48,519 nucleotides of DNA, from positions 34,074-82,592 of the forward strand of contig NPFB01000105.1 of assembly GCA_014084085.1 (NCBI GenBank), given 5' to 3'. This document shows positions 1 to 10,275 of this stretch, one piece after another. This DNA is from Hondaea fermentalgiana. Lineage: Eukaryota; Sar; Bigyra; Thraustochytrida; Thraustochytriidae. The translations under genes were made by a program, and so were the position numbers. Numbering within the stretch: position 1 is the first letter of the stretch; each line of letters opens with the position of its first letter. The notes beneath the pieces were generated by a model. The model was not told the origin of the DNA, ran no database searches, and worked only from the letters and a program-made list of their open reading frames with translations.

Positions 1-2140
1 CCCCCCCCGCTTCTTCATCCCGTGCGCCGCGACGGGTCCTGCCGCACGCAGCCGCCTGCGTGCGACTCCCGTGCGCCTGCGAACCTCGTCTCTTCGCAAC
101 TCTTCGCTCGTCTGCTGCACGCGCTGCGAGGAGATGTGGCGAGGGCGGTCCGACCGGCCGTCGCAGTCTTCAAGTTGAGGCGGCACTCCCAGTGTCTGCC
201 TCAAGTCGCGACCGACGCTGCCGTCGCAAAGGGAGGACGCTTGAGGGCTCGAACGGGATGTGTGTAGCAGAAGCAGCAGAAAGCGCAAGCCCAGGAACAG
301 GGGCGGGAATGCAGGGGCGCACGGATGGACGACGCGGAGCTCGGGGCGAAATTCATCGTGGGCGAACCTTGTGCCCACTCATCTTGATCGCTGCCTGGCC
401 GAGCAAGATGCTCCTTGACCTTCCCCACCTTCGATTGGCTTCCGTGCCGACGTCGGAGTGAATCTATAGAGAAGTTCTCTGTCGTCCGGTAAGCTGCATC
501 AGGAATGAACTTTGGCTGCGGCGAGGCCCGCGTCTTTGAAAGCGTCAAATAGGGAAGTGTCGATTACCTCCAAATCAGTATTGCCTTTTTTTTCCCTTGT
601 GCGCTGACAGTACAATAACAATTTCCGTCAGGAGCGACATCAACTTCATGTCAATGCGTCCGCGTATTACTATCAAGACAAGGAACAAAAGGAGTGAGGC
701 GTTTTGCTCGCAAGAGTTACAACATGTGTCTTTTCTTTTAAAAGACCGAGTGGAAGTCAGAGACAGAATTTGGTGGCATTTCACCCGGCCCCAGCGTCGC
801 CCTTCTCTCAGCAATCACATCGTGAGCAAACTCCCTACTGGCGCCTGGGACGAAGAGCAGAAATCTGTGGCAAACGTTGCACTGCCTCTATAGGACGACA
901 TTGATTCGATGAAGACACTTGGATGCGATCTGTCATTTTCGACGCCTTTGATGCAGCCGCGAACGACTTTGAAATGCGGGACAAGAATCAAATCATGGAG
1001 AAGCACACTATACTTGTACCCTTTCAAGCTTACGTTGCGTTTGCAGCATGGACGCTCGAACGGGAACTTCAGTGTCCGCTCGAGCTGCATGGGGCTAATA
1101 TCCTGAAGTCCGATCATGGACACGCTTTTGGCAAAGAAGATATGGTCATGGCCGACGACACCTCGGGCCAGTGGCTCGAACAGGCTGCATATCTACTGAA
1201 CTGAGAGCCTCGAAGATGACTCTCTGTGCAAGCGCTGTCGCTGTTTGGCCAGAGTTTGCTGCGATCGGAAGCGTCAAAAGCAGGATCTCACCATTAGAAC
1301 CGAGCCACATGAGCGAGTGTACGGATGAAAAGAAAAACACGGACAAGCGGACGTACTACGCACGGGAAGAGTGCGTCGCGACCTTTTAAGGAGACCTACG
1401 ACACGAAAATCATGTGAGAGAACAAGGGCCGGGTGCGGGCCCTCCAGCTTGACGAACAAGTGGCGTTCAAGCTCGCCACGCGGATCACCATCGACGCCGC
1501 TCGCATGGTTTAAGAGTCATGGTAGCAAGCTCTATTGTATCAGTCTTGTTCATGGCTGTAATTCTGATTATAGAGGTGCTGGATACCTTCATGACTGCAC
1601 TCACTGTCAATGTATCTAGCGCTGAGCGTAGCGATGCACAGAAGATGAGAACGCAAGTGAATTTTGCGCGAGAATGAAAATTTGGAAACTTTCGCACTTT
1701 TGCTGGCTTGGCTACTTCCACTGCGCGCTGGATGGCTGGATGATCGTCCAGCATCACGCAACGTTGTTTTGTCCTGCAGCAGCTGCAGCTGATTGTAGAG
1801 GCAGCGATCATTCCGTGGAAGATCTTTGCTTCAATGAGTGAGGCGAGGCGCCCCGCTCCCAACTTGAAAAGAATGTGTTCTCTGAATCATTTGAAAGTTC
1901 TGTCTCGACACGAATGATTCATTAGTAAGATGCAAACGCGCATGCTCGTAGTATTTGCCCATTTTACCTTTTACAAAAGCGTGCTCGAGCGATTAGCTTT
2001 GGAGCAGAGTGTGAAAGACTTGCGTTTGCGCCACTACAGTCAACCAGCATAGAGAAAGAGTTTGGTAATCGTGTGGAGAGCACCGACCGATGCAGAATGT
2101 ATCTGCTATTTCCCAACCAATACACGGGTTGTTGTGAAGC

Positions 2141-2181
<41 letters not shown>

Positions 2182-2698
2182 ATCGTTCTCTCTCTGTCTC
2201 CGAGAGACTCGCAGCAGCGTGGACAGGTGCATCATCCTTTCCGTTCGTGGACGTTCGCGCACCTGAACGCGTTGCGTGATTGTACCACCCGTGCCGGGCT
2301 TGCGTTCTCGCGAGTGGCTGGGGAAACCATCTTCGACGTGCGCACACTGTCGCTCAATAAACGCGCCTCTGAACGCGCGCTACGCGACTCTCCAATGCCC
2401 GTCGTGCGTGCGGCGCAGTTTCCCGACCCGCTCTTGGCCGTCATTGTCTCCCTACCACAGTAGCGGTCTTGTATCGCGAAGCGAAGCGGTCGTCACTGTC
2501 ACTGAGGTAGACGCGTCCGAGGTATTGATGGCTGGGCGGTCCGGTCAGACAAGTGACGGCAGATCGGCTGCGGATGCGGCATGAGAAGAGAGAGAGATTT
2601 ATACAGATCGTACATAATTTATAATCTTGGGAGGATTGAGTATCAGCGTCAAGCTCATCATGAAATTCAGGAATCAGGCACGGAGGGGTTGAAAAGAG
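1..2698. other. intergenic or decayed region, no intact gene recognised
   Basis: No reading frame here looks like a conserved protein. The longest frames are about 130 codons, overlap each other on both strands and show no domain. The stretch is less GC-rich than the rest of the left third. It contains a CT dinucleotide run near 2145 and a CTGCAGC-AGCTGCAG palindrome near 1774-1791. A 46-codon frame at 1518-1658 encodes a hydrophobic segment that faintly resembles the first membrane span of ERGIC/Erv41-type cargo receptors, but no continuation is readable. The first 250 bases are GC-rich and could be the flank of a gene outside the window. Confidence 0.5.
2145..2176. repeat. (TC)n dinucleotide microsatellite
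   Basis: About 16 uninterrupted TC units are seen directly, followed by further CT-rich sequence to about 2205. It lies in the gene-poor left end. Confidence 0.95.
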
Positions 2699-3781
2699 TC
2701 ATGAGCGCACGGAGCGCGGGGAACGCTGCGCGGAGACAGCGAGGTCGAGGGCGTTAACGAGCTGCGCGAGCTCGCTGAGGGTTAGGTTAGTCTTGCATGA
2801 TTTGGCAAAAGTTGAGAAAAGGGTAAAGGTGGCATAGGCGAGAAATGAGGAGTCAATGCCAGGCTCCATGCCGGCGAGCATGCTCTCAAGAGTCTCTGCG
2901 GAGACGGCGTCGCCGCGCACCTCGCCCTCGAGAACCTTGGATTCGAAAATTTCGAAAAATTTCGCCTTGTCCCAGCCCGGAAGGCTTGCAGCCGCGCCGC
3001 GTACCGCTGCATCTGCGCCATGCGCATGCCCATGTGTGTGCGAGTGGTGATGGTGGTGGTGGTGGTGGTGGTGCGCTTGTTGTTGTTGTTGTTGCTGTTG
3101 TTGTTGCTGCTGGTGCTGTTGTTGCTGCTGCACAAGAATGCCTGTCTCGCGTGTGGCGAAACCGCTTGTTGCGTTGACAGTCTCGTCTCCAGCGAGGTCG
3201 GCGAGAATTGCAGCCAGGTCATCGAGCGAGACGAGTGCAGCGAAGCGCTCCGCGTGCAAGAGAACGAGGAGCACCGTGAGAATTTCGACAATAGCAACCT
3301 CTCGCTTTGTGGCGCTCATGACATGCTTGCAAAGCGCGGCGAGTCCCTCGAACATGGGCCGCCACGCAAGGACATCGGTCCACATGTCAAAGCTGGCCGA
3401 GGTGACCACGACGTGCCTCTGCATGCCAAAGTACTTGGCCAGCTGTTGGTGGAGTTCCTTGTCGCGCTGCAGGCGTGCGACGACGAGCTTTTCGATGCGC
3501 GCAGCCTTGGCCGCCGTTCGCTCATTCTCGAGTTGCCTGGTGCACGGGCTCGCGCAAGGGCTCGGGGTCGCAGCCCCCCCTGTGCTGGTGCAGAGGTGGT
3601 CCTCGCGGTTGAAGATCTCGACTTGCCTGCTGTCGTCGCTGTCCTTGCGCTCTTCTTGGGGCGCGGCTGCGTGCGCGCTCGCGTGCATGTCGTCGCGCTG
3701 CCGCTTGAGCGGCGGGACGAGCCTGCCTTCCTCGTCATAGCTCGTCCCTTTGAGCGCTCTGCGCAGCCATGCGAGCGCCAT
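2699..3781 (-). CDS. polyglutamine/polyhistidine protein of unknown function
   Basis: This is a 360-residue protein starting at the ATG at 3781 (a GTG three codons upstream is not a plausible eukaryotic start). I do not recognise a family. A basic PPLKRQRDD stretch near the N-terminus could be a nuclear signal. Residues about 80-110 are charged and helical (ENERTAAKAARIEKLVVARL). The middle is helical and hydrophobic (about 150-195). It is followed by a near-pure run of about 22 glutamines (about 213-234) and then 10 histidines with a further His-rich HSHTHGHAHG tail. The C-terminal 90 residues look like a folded helical domain. The helical halves on both sides of the repeat argue for a real gene. 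The downstream sequence is AT-richer, as expected of a 3' end. The histidine tract might bind metal, but that is inference. Confidence 0.72.
   Translation of the reverse strand: MALAWLRRALKGTSYDEEGRLVPPLKRQRDDMHASAHAAAPQEERKDSDDSRQVEIFNREDHLCTSTGGAATPSPCASPCTRQLENERTAAKAARIEKLVVARLQRDKELHQQLAKYFGMQRHVVVTSASFDMWTDVLAWRPMFEGLAALCKHVMSATKREVAIVEILTVLLVLLHAERFAALVSLDDLAAILADLAGDETVNATSGFATRETGILVQQQQQHQQQQQQQQQQQQAHHHHHHHHHHSHTHGHAHGADAAVRGAAASLPGWDKAKFFEIFESKVLEGEVRGDAVSAETLESMLAGMEPGIDSSFLAYATFTLFSTFAKSCKTNLTLSELAQLVNALDLAVSAQRSPRSVRS
3047..3136. repeat. (GGT)n/(GTT)n trinucleotide repeat coding polyHis and polyQ
   Basis: On the + strand GGT-type triplets (about 3047-3074) run into TTG/CTG triplets (about 3076-3131). 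On the coding strand these are CAC and CAA/CAG codons, giving His and Gln runs within the unknown protein. The mix of CAA and CAG interrupts the repeat. Confidence 0.9.
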
Positions 3782-4858
3782 CCTGTTCACCTGCGCTCGC
3801 TCGATCCGGGTCTGCTCTGCTGCTTCGCTCTGCCGATGGCCGAGTTCGTTGCGGCCGACGGCAACCAGGGTCGCTTGCGTCGGTCAGGCGGCCGACCTCG
3901 CTTTGCTTTTTGGTCTTCTGTCGCTGACCGGTCGATCGATCGAAGTCAGGTCAGGCGAGGCGCCTTGGGTCGCCCGAGTGACGGCTCTCCCAGCCGAGTC
4001 CCCGATGCGAGCGACCCGCTCCCGCGAAGACCCGACTTCTGCCGCGACAAGCCAAGCCGCCCGGCCTGCGAGGCCGTCCGCAGCTCCCTTCGCGCCGGCC
4101 ACGCCGCCGGGTCCTCGCGTCGCGACTCCTCGCGTCGCGGCTCCTCGCGTCGCGTCTGGTCTCCTGCGTCTGTCTCGGGTCTGCTTGCTTGGGTATCTCT
4201 GGCGAGCCTGGGCCGAGCCTGGGTCTCTCTCGCGCTGCTTCCTTCCTTCCTTGCCTCCCTGCCTGCCTCCCGCGCTTCTTCCTGATCTCGCGCGACGGCC
4301 GCGAGACTCTCGGCCGAGCCTGGAATCGACAGACGCACGGACGGCCTCGCGCGGCTTTCGCTCGCTCGCTGTCTTGCTCTGCTCTGCTCTCGCTTGGCGT
4401 GGCTTGGCGCGGCGTGGCTTGCTTGGCTTTGCGGCGCTCGGCCTTTGGCGCGGGCTTGAGGGAGGGATGAATGAATGGGACGCTCCGTCTGCGAGGCGCC
4501 CGCGCTCAGCTCGGGGCGAAGGGGCGCGTCTCGAGGCCTCGGCAAGAAAGACGAACGTACGTCGCGCAGACGCGCTGCGGAGGCCACTCGAGACCCGCTC
4601 GCGACCGTCACGGGCGTGCGCTGCACTGCGCGCCTGGACGAGGCGCGAGGAGATGAATGGCTTGCTGGCTTGCTGGCTTGGGATAGATGGATGGACCGGG
4701 CTGCAAGGGAGGCCGGGGCTGGCTGACCGCCGCAGGGCCACGGCGCTCGTCCCGCGCCTGCTTGTGCTGCTGCTGCCGGTCTGCCTGCGGTCGTGCGTCT
4801 CTCGCTGAGCCGGGTGGGCTGAGCGAGCGCCGTGCGGAGGTAGGCTTGGCTGCGACGG

Positions 4859-4891
4859 AGAAGAAAGAAGGAAAGAAAGAAAGAAAGAAAG
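4859..4891. repeat. (GAAA)n purine tetranucleotide run
   Basis: GAAG/GAAA units follow each other in the gene-free block. Seen directly. Confidence 0.9.
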
Positions 4892-5446
4892 CAAGCGCCA
4901 GGCAGGTAGAGATCCAACTAACCCAGAAGGCGGACGCTCGCTACGCTCGCTACGCTCGCTCGCTCCTGGCCTCTGCTGGTTCTGGCTCGCTTGGGAGATC
5001 TCGGCGGCGACGGACGGGCGGGCGCTGCTGTCGCTCGCTCGCCTTGCTGCCTGCTTGTCTGCCTGCCTGCCTGCCGGAGAGAAGGTCTCGGGTTTGTCGC
5101 CCTTCCTTTGCTCTTCTCTCTCTGCACTGCGGCGGCCGCAGAGCCGCTCCTCGCTCGCTGTACGTCTCGACACGACTAGCTCGCTGCCTCTCACTCAATC
5201 TATGCACGCGCGACAGCGACGTGCGCGTGCACGCGGCGCGAGACAGAAAGCGCGCGCGAGCGAGGGACGGCCGCACGAGCTCGCCGCGCTCTGTGTCTCT
5301 TCTCTCTCCTCTCCGCGCGCGCGTACAGCCCTCGCGGCCTCGGGAGAGCGGCTCTCGCGCCTGGCACGGGACCCCGGGACCAAGTAAATAAACAAAAGAC
5401 GGAGCAGAAACAAAGCAATCAAACGGGCCCTCGAGCTGGCGGCCCT

Positions 5447-5475
5447 TGATCGATCGATCGATCGATTGATCGATT
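5447..5475. repeat. (GATC)n run
   Basis: TTGATCGATCGATCGATCGA continues into TTGATCGATTG. It is the longest of several GATC-type runs in intergenic DNA of this window (others near 3931, 7000, 8483, 18838, 35793 and 36381). Confidence 0.9.
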
Positions 5476-7139
5476 GCTGTCTCGCTTGCTGCGCGGGGCT
5501 GGCTGTGGCTGGCTCCGGCACGGGCCCCACGGGCAGTACGCAGCAGAGACGGCCGCGGGTGCTTCCTCCGGGCGGCCAGGGTTTGCTTCTTTGTTTGTTG
5601 GTTTTGGCACGCGGAAGAAGGAGAGGGAAGCGAGCGGTGAAGGCCGGCCACTGCGGCCGCTCGCCGGGCGCGCGCCCCCTGCCGCTAGGGCTGGCTGGCT
5701 ACGTCAGGCGCTTGCGCTACGCGGCCTGCGCTGCTGGAGCCCGGCGTCTGGCTGCGCGGAGTTGGCGGCTCGGCAGGCCGGAGGCTGGGTGGTGTGTTAT
5801 GGCTGTGGCCGCTGCCGCGTGCGAGCGAGGGAGGTCAAGAGATGGATGAGGGAGGGAGAGATTGATGAAAGAAATCGACCGGCAGCGGGTCCCGGCAACG
5901 CGCGCGCGCGTCCGCGGTGCTCCGCGCGATGAGAGCTTCCGTGTGCCAAGACTGGCCCGTTCGTACAGGCCGGCCACTGGCAGGCTGTCACCACGCTGTG
6001 GCAGCTGCAGCCCCGCGGCCCCGACGCGTGCTACTTGCTCTCCCTCGCTCTCCCCCGCTTGGCTTGGCTTGGCTTGCCGGCGCGTGCCCCCTCTCTTCTT
6101 TTTGCGCGGCCCCGTTGTGCACCTGAGTACTAACTAACAGTAACAGTTAGTAAGTTCTGCCGCAGCCGCAGGGATCGGCTCCCTTCCCAGCCTGCCTTCT
6201 TCCTTCCTCTCTCTCGCTCTCCTCAAACCTGGCTGCGCTCGCGGCCACCCAGGGGGGTCGAGGCCGGTCGCGCGAAAGCTGCGTGGGGGTTCTTTGTTGG
6301 CCACTTGCGCCTGGGATCGCGCGCGGGGCGCGGATAAGTTGGCCGGCTGGCCGACTGGCGGGCGGGTCGGTCGAGCGTGCACTTCCGTTGGCAACCTGGC
6401 TGGCTGGCTCGGCGTGTCCGCGCCACTACTCTTAAAAGGTGCCTGCAAGTGGAACAGCCAGCACGCAAAGGGACAATCGACCAAACTTCAAATGCAATTT
6501 GGTTGCTTGAAAGTGCGATCGGCAGAGTGGCCCAGATTATAGCTTGGATTGGACTTGCTCGCTCGACTGGACTGCAGCAGCCAGAAGGGTGGTGACACAC
6601 GCACTGCGCGATCGAGGACTGCCGCCTTCGCTGGCCGCCGCCGCTCGACTGCTGCGCGTCGGTCGTCCTCTCGCCCGCGTGTGTCGCGCGCGCGCTTCAA
6701 CACAACTGCTCCTTCTCTCCCCCTCGTCACGGCAGTCCGCGTCGCGTCTCCTCGCTTGCTTTGCCTATCTGTCTGTCTGGTGTGGGGCAGGCCCGCGGGT
6801 CCCCCTTCCGAGGCTGTGGACCGGCGTCAGGCCAGTCCAAGTTGGCCGCGCTGCGCCGCGCTGCGAAAGACGGGTGCTCTGTCGGTCCTGCTCGCTTATC
6901 AGTGTAGTATCTTTGTAGGTCCTTCTCCGCTCAAGTCAATTCAACGGCAACGCGCAGAGGCGATCCGCGTCGGCGGCGTTGACGCTGCCGAAAGACGGAT
7001 GGATCGATCGATGAATGGATGGATCTATCCGCGCGCGATTGCCGCCGGACGCGATGCGGCCGAGCACGCGATCCGTTCGACGACGTGTCTCTTGCTTGTT
7101 GCGAGGTCGCGGCTTTGTAAAAGGCCAGGCCGGCTGGGG

Positions 7140-7165
7140 CGCGTGCGTGCGTGCGTGCGTGCGTT
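7140..7165. repeat. (GCGT)n microsatellite
   Basis: Six consecutive GCGT units in the gene-poor block; seen directly. Confidence 0.9.
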
Positions 7166-7641
7166 GAGATCAGCCTCGCGCTGCTGTCTCGGCCGGAGCA
7201 GCTGCGTCGAGCTTCGCTTCCCGGGAACAGACGGACGAGCGATCGAGCGAGCGAATGCCTGAACGGAAGCCTCCGGGTCGGCTGGATGGGGGACTTTGTT
7301 GAGCTTCTTTCAGGCTTTCAACAATCTGAACGAACAAACGTGATGGGACGCTCGACAGGTTCACCCCGCTAGCGCTCACTCCGGGCCTGCAACTTGTTAC
7401 GAATGTAAACGTACACGTGTACGTGGACGCAGTAGACGTTGGTGTCAACGACGTCTTGCTTGTTCTTATTCTTGTTCTTATCCTTGTTCTTGTCCTCTCG
7501 CGTCCTTGCTTGGACTTGGTTGCTCTTGCTTCGCGTCTCGTGACAAGATTATAATTCGCTTCGCCCCGCTCGGCTTTCGCGTTCCAGGTTTGCTCGACGT
7601 GATTCTCGCGCGTCGCCCGGATCGCCTCGGCTCCCACCCTT

Positions 7642-7686
7642 TCATTCATTCATTCATTCATTCATTCCTTCCATTCATTCATTCGC
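7642..7686. repeat. (ATTC)n microsatellite
   Basis: Two blocks of ATTC units are separated by CTTCC. In translation they give the meaningless His-Ser-Phe-Ile run of one spurious frame. Confidence 0.9.
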
Positions 7687-8348
7687 TCGTCCTCGCTCAT
7701 TCGGTCGTTCATCCGTCCTCGCGGCCACACATGGCGCCCCGCCCCGCGTCGCCCCGCCCCGCGTCGCGTCGTGCAGAGCGAGCGGCCAGGCGGTCCAACT
7801 CTGCGGTCTGGCAGCGGCGCCGGCAGGTCTCGAGTCGCCCCTCCTCGCCTCGGCCCCGCGCACGACCGACAGCCCCAAGACCAGACACCACAAGCCGAAA
7901 AAACACCCGAGCGGATCCGCGGCGGCGCCATCTTGCCGCAGATTTCTGCGCGCCCGCCGCCGCCAGGTTCGTCTCGCCCTCGCCGTCGCGCTCGTCTCGC
8001 TCCTCTCGCGCGGCCTCGCCCCGGTCGCATCGCGCGCGGCAGCTGCGGCTTCGAGGCACGCAGGAACCAACGCAGAAGGCAAAAGAGGGAAGGGGGGCAG
8101 GCCCGGGGAGCACCGGGGGAGTCTGCGCGAAGAGACCGCGCAGAGATGGAAGCAGCCGCGGCCCACAGCGCTTATGGGACGGAGGCGGCCGGCCAGGTAG
8201 TCGGCGCCGCGGCGCGGGCCCCGCTTTGCACACCTACAGCAGCTCCGAGCCTGCGTTTCTCAAGGGAAGGAAAGAATGAGAGAGATGGAAAGGCAAGGGC
8301 ATGGCATGGCCAGCGACCATTGCCTCTGCAGATGGTTGTTGAATGTAC

Positions 8349-8379
8349 GAACGAACGAACGAACGAACGAACGAACGAC
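8349..8379. repeat. (GAAC)n microsatellite
   Basis: Seven GAAC/CGAA units in the GC-rich gene-free region; seen directly. Confidence 0.9.
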
Positions 8380-9315
8380 AGCCGACATCCATTATTCGGC
8401 CCCGGGCTGATGGCTCGACGCGGGTGGCCTGGCGCGAGGGCGGAGGAGATGTAGAGGCGCAAGGAGATGTCGCGATGCGATTCGATTGATCGACCGAGTG
8501 ACTGACTGATCGATTGATTCCTCAGGTGCGCGCGCTACCTATCCGCGGTATGTATGGAAGTGCCGCGTGGCCCGGCCATGGCAGGCACTCTCTCGCTCCC
8601 TGACGCGACGGTGAGCTCCTCCCTCTCCAGCGCGAGGCGACCTGCGCGCGGCCCGTCGCGTGCTGTTGCGCCGGAGCTGGCAGCAAGAACGACGCTCACC
8701 GCCGGGCAAAGAGAGCAGGAGGAGGGCGACGGCACAGAGCGGAGCGGAGCGGGGACGAGGGAAGGGAGGGAGGAAAGCAGGTGGGTGAACCGGAGCGCGC
8801 GAGGTCGTTCCGTCGGGGGTCCTCCGACGGGCGGCCAAGACCGTCTCTGCGCGGCGGGACTTGACTCGCCTCGGACTTGGAGGGTGGGCGGGCGGATGAA
8901 CGGAGGGACGGACGGAGGACGGGCCGGCGCGGGCGAGGCCCGGGACTGACTAGATGGGACCAGATGCTTTTATTCACTGTAATGCGGAAACGGTGCTCTT
9001 TCCCCCTTCGTCAAGAAGATATACATGGCATGCGTGTATCACGAGCTGTGTTGAATGTAAACGCCACCTCTTCCGCTCACTGCAAAAATTTGTTTCTCAC
9101 TTATGTTTGGCCAAATGGGGCGTCGTCCTTGGAGTATGTGTGTGTGTGTGTCAGGTGTCACGTAGGTCACAGTGCGCGCTATTTCTTTTCTTTCTTTTTG
9201 GTTTGGTTTGGTTTGCTTGCCAGGGCGAGCATTTTTTTTGTTCTGTCGCTTTTAAACACGGATAAGAGGAGCCGCGTTCAGTGAAAAACGTAAACCGCGG
9301 GTGGCGTCCTTATCC

Positions 9316-10175
9316 TTACTGATCGTCAGACTCGGTGGTGGAAATGCGGATGGAGATGTCTTGGATGTGGTATTCCGCGGGGTCATTGGCGCCATCGATG
9401 AGCACAGGTACACAAAATGCTCGATCTTCCCATTCTTCAGATGTGCAACCCACCGTGTCGGCGACAATACCGTATCCCATCCCATTCACATAGCACTCGG
9501 CGCCCATCTTGAATTGTGCAATGTAAATCTCGTCAACGGGGGTCGCGCGTCCCTCGGTGGAATCACCAAACATGGGCTTCAACGTAATCGTGTTTGTGTT
9601 TCCTGTGCCTGTCATGATTTTCCATCGTCCGGTCAACGTGCAAATATTGACGTGCGAGTACTGGTTACCTGCTCGTTCGCTGTCTTCTCCGAACCACACA
9701 GCGATATAGTCCCCGTTCTGTGCCTCGAAATCGAGAATATTGTTGAAATGATTCACGAGACCTGACTTGTGATCATTTCCGTGAAAAATTTCATTTATCT
9801 GGCCGAAGGTGTCCCTGACCTCCTCCTCGGAATCGAAATCAGTATCTCGGCGAAGAATCTTCTCCAGGGGTTTGCGGCTTTTATCGTGAAGCAGCGCAAC
9901 GTCCATTGCGGTGCCAACCGTTAGAAAGTGCGTCGCGGCGGCGGCGGCGCTGCTGGACAGGGCGGCATGCGTCTTGGTATCCTGGTTGTTCCACCGAATC
10001 AGCTGAAGCACATCTTTGCTGTTAAATTGACCGGCCGTCTTGTGACCGCCTTCCTTCATGCGCACGTACTTGAAGAGGCGTTCGGCATCAAACGAGCGGC
10101 CCAACTCCGCCTTAAGCTTTGGAAAAGTCAGTTTTTGGAGCCTTTCGAGCGCGGCCTTCTCTGCTTGGAGGAGCC
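9316..10175 (-). CDS. unrecognised protein, N-terminus lost in assembly gap
   Basis: The C-terminal 285 or so residues are readable from the gap edge to a TAA at 9316. I do not recognise the family. The first part is helical and charged (LLQAEKAALERLQKLTFPKL, then FKYVRMKEGGHKTAGQF), with a short polyalanine patch. The second part reads as a beta-rich soluble domain: FGQINEIFHGNDH, then GDYIAVWFGEDSE, WKIMTGTGNTNTITLKPMFG and a strongly acidic end. The mixed, non-repetitive composition supports a real gene. The reading frame runs open through the N block and beyond, but the residues beyond it (Thr-His-Pro-Pro from the GGGT repeat) are not credible coding sequence, so the true start is in or beyond the gap. 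Confidence 0.72.
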
Positions 10176-10275
10176 NNNNNNNNNNNNNNNNNNNNNNNNN
10201 NNNNNNNNNNNNNNNNNNNNNNNNNNNNNNNNNNNNNNNNNNNNNNNNNNNNNNNNNNNNNNNNNNNNNNNNNNN
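10176..10275. other. assembly gap of 100 N
   Basis: Exactly 100 unknown bases are present, a conventional placeholder for a gap of unknown length. A GGGT repeat begins a few bases after it, which may be why assembly broke here. Order and distance across the gap are not guaranteed. Confidence 0.98.

Larger units (their letters stand above)
3782..9315. other. 5.5-kb GC-rich, microsatellite-rich gene desert
   Basis: No recognisable protein was found. Long frames exist on both strands, often overlapping, rich in Arg, Ser, Ala and Pro and without a domain, as expected where AT-rich stop codons are scarce. The stretch holds many tetranucleotide runs (GAAA, GATC, GCGT, ATTC, GAAC, GGTTT), repeated GCTTG/GGCTGGCT motifs and runs of CTCGCT. 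The GC content falls sharply after about 8960. It sits upstream of the polyQ gene (-) and downstream of the gap-truncated gene (-). It may hold promoter sequence, long untranslated exons or an unrecognised noncoding RNA, none of which can be shown from sequence alone. Confidence 0.6.

Noticed and set aside
3020..4285. 421-codon + strand frame opposite the polyQ gene
   Set aside because: Its first part is the antisense of the repeat (poly-Val/Leu from GTG/TTG), and the rest is Arg/Ser/Pro-rich. It overlaps a better gene on the other strand and has no domain.
3884..5194. 436-codon - strand frame and its 323-codon and 233-codon neighbours
   Set aside because: Composition is almost only Arg, Ser, Ala, Gln and Pro with microsatellite-derived stretches. 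Frames in three phases are open at once, which is what GC-rich noncoding DNA gives.
6128..6155. TACTAACT...AGTTAGTA inverted repeat with TACTAAC branch-point-like words
   Set aside because: The stem is only 8 bp and no exon borders with coding potential were found around it, so neither an intron nor a terminator is supported.
7506..8454. Long + strand frames at 7506-8279 and 7771-8454
   Set aside because: They include translated ATTC and GAAC microsatellites, overlap each other in different phases and show no conserved pattern.
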